Assembly: GCA_007132865.1 (NCBI GenBank)
Contig: SLNU01000302.1
Location: forward strand, 1 to 7,628
Direction: 5' to 3'
From: Bacteroidales bacterium
GTDB taxonomy: Bacteria; Bacteroidota; Bacteroidia; Bacteroidales; UBA7960
DNA: 7,628 bases
Shown here: positions 1 through 4,307 of the stretch, one piece after another
Layout of the letters: every line of letters begins with the position of its first letter
How positions within the stretch are numbered: the stretch's first letter is position 1
The notes under the pieces: model-generated
What the model was told of the DNA's origin: nothing
Seen by the model: only the letters and a program-made list of their open reading frames with translations
Database searches by the model: none
Program-made: the position numbers and the translations under genes

Positions 1-1
1 C

Positions 2-1330
2 GGACTGGAAACCCGGGTAGACGAAGTGGGCAATGTGGTCATCCGCAAGCCTGCCACGGCCGGACTAGAGCAAAGGCAGACCATCGTACTGCAGGGACAC
101 CTCGACATGGTGCCGCAGAAAAACAATGATACCCATCATGATTTTGAACAAGATCCGATCAGCCCGTTTGTGGACGAGGAATGGGTCAAGGCCCGGGGAA
201 CCACACTGGGTGCAGACAACGGAATTGGGGTGGCGGCTGCCATGGCCGTGCTGCAATCTGACAGCCTGGAACACGGGCCCATTGAATGCCTCTTCACGAT
301 AGACGAAGAAACAGGCATGACCGGGGCCTTTGGGATCAAACCGGGATTTCTTCAAGGAGACATCCTGATCAACCTGGATTCGGAAGACGAGGGCGAACTA
401 TATATAGGCTGTGCCGGCGGCGTTGACACCAATGCCAGTTTCCATTATAAGGAAGAGACTGCTCCGTCTGACCATGTCGCATTCCAGATCGATGTAAAAG
501 GGCTCAAGGGTGGGCATTCCGGACTGGATATTCACCTGGGCAGGGGCAATGCCAATAAGATCCTGAACCGCTTCCTCTGGATGGCCACACATGAATTTGG
601 CGGCGGCATCGCCGCCATCAACGGGGGAAGCCTGAGGAATGCCATTCCCCGGGAAGCCATGGCTATTCTCACCATTCCAAAATTCAAATCAGAGGCCTTC
701 AAAACCAAAGTGGCATCGCTTGCTGCAAAGATTTCCAATGAACTGGCTGCGGCAGACCCGGACCTGTTCATTCAGCTTGCGCCTGTGGAAACACCGGCCA
801 CGGTGATGGACCATGAAACGGGGAAAAGCCTTGTTTCGGCGCTTTACGCCTGCCCCAACGGGGTAATCCGTATGATCACGGAAATGCCGGGGGTCGTGGA
901 GACCAGTACCAACCTGGCCATCGTGAAGTCCGGCAACAAAAAGGTGGAAATCGCCACCCTGCAGAGAAGCTCTGTGGATTCTGCCAAGGACGACCTCTGC
1001 ATCATGATGCGCACGGTCTTTGAATTGGCCGGGGCGAAAGTGGAGCATGCCGGGGCTTACCCGGGATGGAAACCCAACGTACACTCCCCCATCCTGAAAA
1101 CCATGGGGGAGGTATATGCAAATACGTTCGGCAAAACACCTGAGCATAAAGTGATCCATGCGGGACTGGAATGCGGGCTGTTGGGAGGGGTGTACCCAAA
1201 CCTCGACATGATCTCATTCGGGCCCACCATCAGAAACCCGCACTCGCCAGACGAGAAGGTGAACATCCCCTCGGTGAAGCTGTTCTGGGAATTCCTAGTG
1301 GAGACGCTGAAAAATGCGCCTGAAAAATAA
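2..1330 (+). CDS. pepD: Aminoacyl-histidine dipeptidase (Xaa-His dipeptidase, M20 family), 5' end missing
   Basis: Cytosolic zinc dipeptidase of the M20C (PepD) family, which cleaves Xaa-His dipeptides such as carnosine. The frame is open from base 2, so the gene enters from the left edge. Compared with E. coli PepD as I remember it, about 43 N-terminal residues are missing. The GTG at 26 is an internal valine (GLETRVDEVGN reads straight through), not a start. Visible motifs: GHLDMVPQKNND with the metal-ligand His at 98-100 and its following Asp; ARGTTLGADNGIG with the bridging Asp at 215-217; DEETGMTGAFG with the catalytic and ligand Glu pair at 305-310; LDSEDEGELYIGCAGG with a metal-ligand Asp near 377; KGGHSG in the lid/dimerisation domain; and a C-terminal SFGPTIRNPHSPDEKV with the last ligand His at 1241-1243. 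All expected catalytic residues in the visible part are intact. No clear terminator follows. The assignment is firm; the exact substrate range is family knowledge. Confidence 0.96.
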   Translation, partial: GLETRVDEVGNVVIRKPATAGLEQRQTIVLQGHLDMVPQKNNDTHHDFEQDPISPFVDEEWVKARGTTLGADNGIGVAAAMAVLQSDSLEHGPIECLFTIDEETGMTGAFGIKPGFLQGDILINLDSEDEGELYIGCAGGVDTNASFHYKEETAPSDHVAFQIDVKGLKGGHSGLDIHLGRGNANKILNRFLWMATHEFGGGIAAINGGSLRNAIPREAMAILTIPKFKSEAFKTKVASLAAKISNELAAADPDLFIQLAPVETPATVMDHETGKSLVSALYACPNGVIRMITEMPGVVETSTNLAIVKSGNKKVEIATLQRSSVDSAKDDLCIMMRTVFELAGAKVEHAGAYPGWKPNVHSPILKTMGEVYANTFGKTPEHKVIHAGLECGLLGGVYPNLDMISFGPTIRNPHSPDEKVNIPSVKLFWEFLVETLKNAPEK

Positions 1331-1355
1331 GCCTGAGAACCATCATCTGGCGACA

Positions 1356-1435
1356 TATATATGTAAAGTGTAAAAACCTTGGTGCTCCCCCGGCTGCAAT
1401 TGCATATAAAGACTCCTGGGTTCCTATATATGTAA
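1356..1435. repeat. 11-bp direct repeat TATATATGTAA, two copies
   Basis: TATATATGTAA occurs at 1356-1366 and again at 1425-1435, 69 bases apart start to start. The first copy overlaps the perfect 12-bp palindrome ACATATATATGT (1353-1364); the second copy has only half of the palindrome (CCTATATATGTAA). The pair sits upstream of the membrane coiled-coil gene, where a pair of operator half-sites could be, but low-complexity AT sequence can give this by chance. Confidence 0.45.
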
Positions 1436-1448
1436 TTACTTGACTGCC

Positions 1449-1479
1449 TTTGCTTTTGTAATGGGTTATGGTTACATTG
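1449..1479 (+). promoter_or_regulatory. Weak candidate Bacteroidota promoter for the 1504 gene
   Basis: A TTTG at 1449-1452 is followed after a 20-base gap by TACATTG at 1473-1479, which matches most of the Bacteroidota -7 element TAnnTTTG. The transcript would begin near 1485 and leave a leader of about 20 bases. The match is imperfect, much weaker than the rpmH promoter in the same window. Confidence 0.25.
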
Positions 1480-1503
1480 CCATGAAACTAAAACCAAAAA
1501 GCC

Positions 1504-2418
1504 ATGGAATCTCAACGTGCAAACCCTCCGGGAAATGCAAACCCTTCGGGCCGCAGGTCCAAAAACCTGTTGACTGGTTTAATTGTCGCCGCCGCCTTTT
1601 TGCTCATAGCCATTTTGGTGGTTATTTTCCTGTTTTCCAGAAACAACAGCCTGAATGAGCAGCATGCGGCACTGGAAGCCGAAACCACAAGCCTGACGCA
1701 GGAACAGCAGCGCCTGCTGGAAGAAAAATCAGGCAGGGACCAGCGCATCCTGAACCTGCAGGATGAAATTCAGGCGTTGTCAGACTCACACGCGCAGGCC
1801 CTTCAGGAAAGAGACCGGCAAATTACCAGGCTGGGCCGGCGGGCTGTGGAAGCGGGTGAATTGGAGAAAGTGCTGGTCCAAAACGAGGCCCTCCAGACTG
1901 ACTACGACAAACTCCACAAGCAATACGGCCAGCTGCTGTTGGAACATGAAGACCTGGACAGCAAGCATACCAAAGCCCTGGCAAAATACAAGGCCCTGGA
2001 GGACAGTGTAAACCAAAGCCGCGAACTGCAGGCCGGCAATATTTTTGCACTGACCAAATGGGAACGCTGGCTTTGGGCGGACCGCTACTATGTGAATCAG
2101 GCAAGGCGGATCGACGAAACGATGGTCAGCTTCGAGATCAGCGCGAACCCGTTTGCCCCGGCTGGAATACGCAAGATACATTTGAACATGGTTGACCCGG
2201 CCGGCAGGATATTGTATCCATCGGGCGAAAGCTTTCAACTTGCCGGAAGCGCAGAGGAAATTGCATATACCAAAATGCAGGAGATCAGGTACAGCGGGGA
2301 GCCCGTAAAAGTGCAATTTGCCCTGGCCCACCCGGAAAATCTTGAGCCGGGCACCTATTTGTTTCGCGTTTATATTGACGGCAAACTTTCCGGGGAAAGG
2401 CAGATCAGCCTGGAATAA
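1504..2418 (+). CDS. Membrane-anchored coiled-coil protein with C-terminal beta-rich domain, unknown function
   Basis: A 304-residue protein I cannot name. Residues 1-20 are a polar Asn/Pro/Gly tail ending in positive residues (GRRSK). Residues about 23-45 form one hydrophobic membrane helix. Residues about 48-175 are Glu/Gln/Leu/Lys-rich, a long predicted coiled coil. From about 178 to 304 comes a compact domain beginning FALTKWERWLWADRY, with alternating hydrophobic strands and an EPGTYLFRVYIDGKL strand near the end, which looks like an immunoglobulin-like beta sandwich. The positive-inside rule puts the N-terminus in the cytoplasm and the coiled coil and C-domain in the periplasm. From memory, coiled-coil hypothetical proteins with a similar C-terminal pattern (DPxGxxL, then PGTYxxxV) are common in Bacteroidota. 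The ATG at 1504 was chosen because it gives the N-in tail before the helix; no strong Shine-Dalgarno is present. It is probably transcribed alone, because the rpmH promoter follows. Being a real gene is nearly certain; its role is unknown. Confidence 0.88.
   Translation: MESQRANPPGNANPSGRRSKNLLTGLIVAAAFLLIAILVVIFLFSRNNSLNEQHAALEAETTSLTQEQQRLLEEKSGRDQRILNLQDEIQALSDSHAQALQERDRQITRLGRRAVEAGELEKVLVQNEALQTDYDKLHKQYGQLLLEHEDLDSKHTKALAKYKALEDSVNQSRELQAGNIFALTKWERWLWADRYYVNQARRIDETMVSFEISANPFAPAGIRKIHLNMVDPAGRILYPSGESFQLAGSAEEIAYTKMQEIRYSGEPVKVQFALAHPENLEPGTYLFRVYIDGKLSGERQISLE
1519..1550 (+). repeat. Short in-frame tandem duplication in the N-terminal tail
   Basis: GCAAACCCTCCGGG (1519-1532) recurs as GCAAACCCTTCGGG (1537-1550), 18 bases later, with one mismatch in 14. 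The period is six codons, so the frame is kept and the protein reads ANPPG then ANPSG in its cytoplasmic tail. It looks like a small in-frame slippage duplication. Confidence 0.55.
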
Positions 2419-2454
2419 GCAAGTCCGAGGCTTATTATAAACGTTTTCCGGAAG

Positions 2455-2500
2455 TTTTTTAAAAAAGGCTTTGGGTAATATGAATTTTTATCTAACTTTG
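2455..2500 (+). promoter_or_regulatory. Strong Bacteroidota-type promoter of rpmH with AT-rich upstream element
   Basis: TTTG at 2470-2473 and TAACTTTG at 2493-2500 are separated by exactly 19 bases, a full match to the Bacteroidota vegetative pattern (-33 TTTG, -7 TAnnTTTG). Just upstream lies T6A6 (2455-2466), which falls at about -40 to -51 from the expected start near 2505 and could act as an UP-like element, as is usual for highly expressed ribosomal protein genes. The leader before the rpmH ATG would be only about 17 bases. Confidence 0.8.
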
Positions 2501-2522
2501 CAGTCCTAAAATCTGAACGAAA

Positions 2523-2678
2523 ATGAAACGGACATACCAACCCTCGGTAAGGAGAAGAAAAAACAAGCACGGATTCCGGAAAAGGATGGCCAGCAAGAAT
2601 GGACAGAAAGTCATTGCCGCAAGACGAGCAAAGGGCAGAAAGAGGCTTTCCGTATCTGATCAAAAGACCCACAAATAA
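2523..2678 (+). CDS. rpmH: 50S ribosomal protein L34
   Basis: This 51-codon gene encodes the small, very basic L34 protein of the large ribosomal subunit, which binds 23S rRNA. The N-terminus [19 protein letters not shown] is the family signature, followed by [27 protein letters not shown], the usual second half, and a short extra tail ending KTHK before TAA at 2676-2678. Length and composition are normal for the family. The ATG at 2523 is fixed by the conserved MKRTYQPS start; the leader (CTGAACGAAA) has no Shine-Dalgarno, as is common in Bacteroidota. In many bacteria rpmH is followed by rnpA near dnaA; here it is flanked by its own strong promoter and a terminator and is clearly monocistronic, with no rnpA following. 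Confidence 0.98.
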   Translation: MKRTYQPSVRRRKNKHGFRKRMASKNGQKVIAARRAKGRKRLSVSDQKTHK

Positions 2679-2682
2679 GTTT

Positions 2683-2710
2683 TGGTTAAACACCTGGTTT
2701 TAGTTAACCA
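2683..2710 (+). other. Stem-loop between rpmH stop and its terminator
   Basis: TGGTTAA (2683-2689) is the exact reverse complement of TTAACCA (2704-2710), giving a 7-bp stem around a 14-base loop that can itself form a 4-bp AAAC/GTTT stem (2688-2691 with 2697-2700) if the outer stem gives up two pairs. It starts five bases after the rpmH stop and lies directly before the terminator hairpin. It may simply protect the 3' end of the mRNA. Confidence 0.45.
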
Positions 2711-2711
2711 T

Positions 2712-2746
2712 AAAAAGATAACCTGCATCGGGTTATCTTTTTTTTT
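2712..2746 (+). terminator. Rho-independent terminator of rpmH
   Basis: GATAACC (2717-2723) pairs perfectly with GGTTATC (2731-2737) around a 7-base loop TGCATCG. A run of nine T residues (2738-2746) follows. The five A residues before the stem (2712-2716) can pair with the first five T residues, so it might also work in reverse. The structure ends rpmH transcription about 35 to 70 bases after the stop codon. Confidence 0.9.
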
Positions 2747-2808
2747 ACCCCAACTCAGTGTATATTTACCGCTTATTGTTAAAAAGCCATTCCATAAAAA
2801 ATTAACCC

Positions 2809-3924
2809 ATGAACATGATCCGCAGGTCTGGTCTTTTCATGCTGGCGGTGGTCATGCTGCACGCCTGCCAGCCTACCGCCACGCATGAAACGCAAACCGA
2901 AACCTTTGTCGAGGGCCAGAAGCATATATTGCTGATGCATCCGACAGTGAACAACCTCAGAACTTTTTACTTCCTGACAACGCAGGGACTGTTCACCCTC
3001 CCGGAAGATTACCGCGTGATCGGGGTTTACCACAATGAAGGTCGTTACGACTACAGCCTTTCTGAAGCCTTTGTTCTGGAAGAAGGACTGGAGAACATTG
3101 CATTGCTGGGACTGGAACCCGCACTGGGGCAGGATGAGCTGTTCGGCGAAAATGCGCTGTCCCCAACCTTTACGGAGCTGTTCTCGAACTCAAAGGGGGT
3201 GATTTTTTTCGGCGGACCCGATATCCCGCCGGCCGTTTACGGGGAGGAGACCGACCTGCTGACGGTCATCACCGACCCCCATCGCCACCACCTTGAATTG
3301 TCCTTTTTGTTTCACCTGCTGGGCGGATACCAGGATGCATCCCATAGCCCCTTGATGGAGGCTGACCCCCACTACCGCATCCTCGGGATCTGTCTGGGCA
3401 TGCAAAGCATGAATGTGGCCACGGGCGGCACCCTGACGCAGGACATCCCGACGGCTGTCTATGGCAAAACAAGCGTGGAGCAGGTGCTTGCATTGGAGCC
3501 AGACATGCAGCACAGAAATTACCAGACCCATTTTTCGCTTGACCAACAGATTACCTCTTATTCCTATCATCGTATCCGCATGGAGCCCGGATCAGACCAT
3601 GCGGCATTGGTAGCCGGACCGGAGAGCTTTCCGGTGGTCATGAGCTCTCACCACCAGGCAGCCGACAAGCTGGGAAAGGGGTTCCGCGTAACTGCATGGT
3701 CGATGGACGGGAAGGTCGTGGAAGCAATCGAGCATGAGACATACCCCCATGTGGTGGGCGTGCAATACCACCCGGAGCTAAGGTTTATTTACGAAGCGGA
3801 AACCAAGGTGGGACATGTGCCCGGAAAGCAAGCGGAGCATTCTTACATGGACCTTTGGCCGGGGGAAAAGGGAGCGGATTTCCACCGGGACTTCTGGTCA
3901 TACATCGGGGTCATGTACCCATAA
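2809..3924 (+). CDS. Lipoprotein with class I glutamine amidotransferase-like (peptidase C26) domain
   Basis: A 371-residue predicted lipoprotein. The N-terminus RRSGLFMLAVVMLHAC is a type II signal peptide with lipobox LHAC, giving acylated Cys20. The +2 position is Gln, and no acidic surface-export motif follows, so a periplasm-facing outer-membrane location is likely. The catalytic domain matches peptidase C26 (gamma-glutamyl hydrolase / PuuD-like): FFGGPDIPPAVYGEE near 133-147; ILGICLGMQSMNVATGG around nucleophile Cys195; QDIPTAVYG at 211-219; SSHHQA at 279-284; and GVQYHPEL with His321 and Glu323 of the triad. Family members cleave gamma-glutamyl bonds (gamma-glutamyl-GABA, folate polyglutamates). 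At 371 residues it is about 110 longer than PuuD, mostly from the extra N-terminal stretch. All catalytic residues are present, so activity is likely; the substrate is unknown. The ATG at 2809 is followed by a second ATG at 2815, and either gives the same signal peptide. TATATTTA at 2761-2768 is only a weak promoter candidate. Confidence 0.87.
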   Translation: MNMIRRSGLFMLAVVMLHACQPTATHETQTETFVEGQKHILLMHPTVNNLRTFYFLTTQGLFTLPEDYRVIGVYHNEGRYDYSLSEAFVLEEGLENIALLGLEPALGQDELFGENALSPTFTELFSNSKGVIFFGGPDIPPAVYGEETDLLTVITDPHRHHLELSFLFHLLGGYQDASHSPLMEADPHYRILGICLGMQSMNVATGGTLTQDIPTAVYGKTSVEQVLALEPDMQHRNYQTHFSLDQQITSYSYHRIRMEPGSDHAALVAGPESFPVVMSSHHQAADKLGKGFRVTAWSMDGKVVEAIEHETYPHVVGVQYHPELRFIYEAETKVGHVPGKQAEHSYMDLWPGEKGADFHRDFWSYIGVMYP

Positions 3925-3927
3925 CAG

Positions 3928-3957
3928 CTGGAACTGCGACATTTTTTTGTAATTTTG
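3928..3957 (+). promoter_or_regulatory. Candidate promoter of the DUF4834-yfhO-glycosyltransferase operon
   Basis: TAATTTTG at 3950-3957 is a full match to the Bacteroidota -7 element TAnnTTTG. At the 19-base spacing used by the rpmH promoter the -33 position reads GCTG (3927-3930), only half a match. Transcription would start near 3962, giving a leader of about ten bases before the ATG at 3972. Its position just after the lipoprotein stop supports the short form of the next gene and a separate transcript. Confidence 0.45.
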
Positions 3958-3971
3958 ATGCTTTTGCGCCC

Positions 3972-4202
3972 ATGCTTAGACTCATTGCCACATTCATACT
4001 TATATATCTGGTGTTCAGGATCGTCACAGCCTGGATCATGCCCATGGTGGTCAGATGGTATGTGAACCGTTACAAGAAAAAGTATTATGACAGAAACCAG
4101 CAGGTCAGAAAGGAGGAACCCCCTTCCAAAACCGACCAGCTGGGAGAATATGTGGACTTTGAAGAAGTAAAGGAGGACGACCCAAAATCCAACACCCAAT
4201 AG
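3972..4202 (+). CDS. DUF4834-like small membrane protein
   Basis: A 76-residue protein. Residues 1-27 (LRLIATFILIYLVFRIVTAWIMPMVV as core) form one hydrophobic membrane segment; residues 28-48 are strongly basic (RWYVNRYKKKYYDRNQQVRK), so the C-terminal part is probably cytoplasmic. It ends with QLGEYVDFEEVKEDD, which matches the (L/V)GEY(I/V)DFEE signature I associate with DUF4834 proteins of Bacteroidota. The frame is open back to 3855, but I chose the ATG at 3972: it begins after the upstream stop (3924), follows a TAnnTTTG box, and gives the family's usual start at the membrane helix. The last six residues PKSNTQ and the TAG stop are encoded entirely by the first three units of the 7-bp repeat array. 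Function unknown; from memory these proteins often precede yfhO, which is the case here, so a role beside YfhO is a reasonable inference. Confidence 0.82.
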   Translation: MLRLIATFILIYLVFRIVTAWIMPMVVRWYVNRYKKKYYDRNQQVRKEEPPSKTDQLGEYVDFEEVKEDDPKSNTQ

Positions 4203-4307
4203 CCAACACCCAATACCCAACACCCAACAGCCAACAGCCAACACCCAACAGCCAACACCCAACAGCCAATAGCCAATAGCCAACGTCCAACAGCCAATAG
4301 CCAAAAT
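4182..4307 (+). repeat. Heptanucleotide tandem array, 18 units of CCAAYAS
   Basis: Eighteen 7-base units run without a phase break. Units vary almost only at position 5 (C or T) and position 7 (C or G): CCAACAC, CCAACAG, CCAATAG and CCAATAC, plus one CCAACGT at 4280-4286. Both end units are CCAAAAT (4182-4188 and 4301-4307). A looser 14-base period is also visible, with CCAACAC-CCAACAG pairs at 4217, 4238 and 4252. The array codes the last six residues and the stop (4200-4202) of the DUF4834 protein, fills the 103-base gap, and its last two bases are the first two of the yfhO ATG. It is C/A-rich with few G, so the mRNA here should be almost unstructured. The minus strand of the units has no stop in any frame. 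Confidence 0.97.

Larger units (their letters stand above)
1331..1503. other. Intergenic spacer, AT-rich, no gene seen
   Basis: This 173-base gap between pepD and the next gene holds no credible ORF: the ATGs at 1361 and 1430 run into stops at once, and the ATG at 1461 opens only a shadow frame over the downstream gene. It contains the perfect palindrome ACATATATATGT (1353-1364), two copies of an 11-bp AT-rich repeat, and a weak candidate promoter near 1449-1479. I see no tRNA, no convincing intrinsic terminator for pepD, and no riboswitch fold that I recognise. Confidence 0.6.

Noticed and set aside
26..28. GTG as the start of pepD
   Set aside because: The frame is open to the left edge and the upstream residues GLETRVDE match the PepD family; the true start is outside the window.
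1440..1472. Sigma70-like promoter TTGACT with TATGGT
   Set aside because: The gap of 21 bases is too long, and the rpmH promoter shows that this organism uses the Bacteroidota -33/-7 pattern.
1057..1515. Minus-strand ORF of 152 codons over the pepD end and the spacer
   Set aside because: It is antisense to conserved pepD codons, its product is of low complexity with no recognisable domain, and there is no promoter box on that strand.
1786..2331. Minus-strand ORF of 181 codons inside the coiled-coil gene
   Set aside because: The plus-strand product has a coherent helix, coiled coil and beta domain; the antisense product does not resemble any family.
2443..2466. Intrinsic terminator of the 1504 gene around TTCCGGAA and T6A6
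   Set aside because: TTCCGGAA is a palindrome without room for a loop, and the outer pairing (AAAC/GTTT) is only four bases. T6A6 fits better as an AT-rich element of the rpmH promoter.
3925..3949. Terminator after the lipoprotein gene using the T7 run
   Set aside because: No stem longer than about three base pairs precedes the T run.
3855..3971. N-terminal extension of the DUF4834 protein
   Set aside because: It overlaps the lipoprotein gene, its residues have no family likeness, and a promoter-like box lies inside it; the ATG at 3972 places the membrane helix at the N-terminus.
4182..4307. CRISPR array
   Set aside because: Units are 7 bases with no spacers, and no cas gene is nearby.
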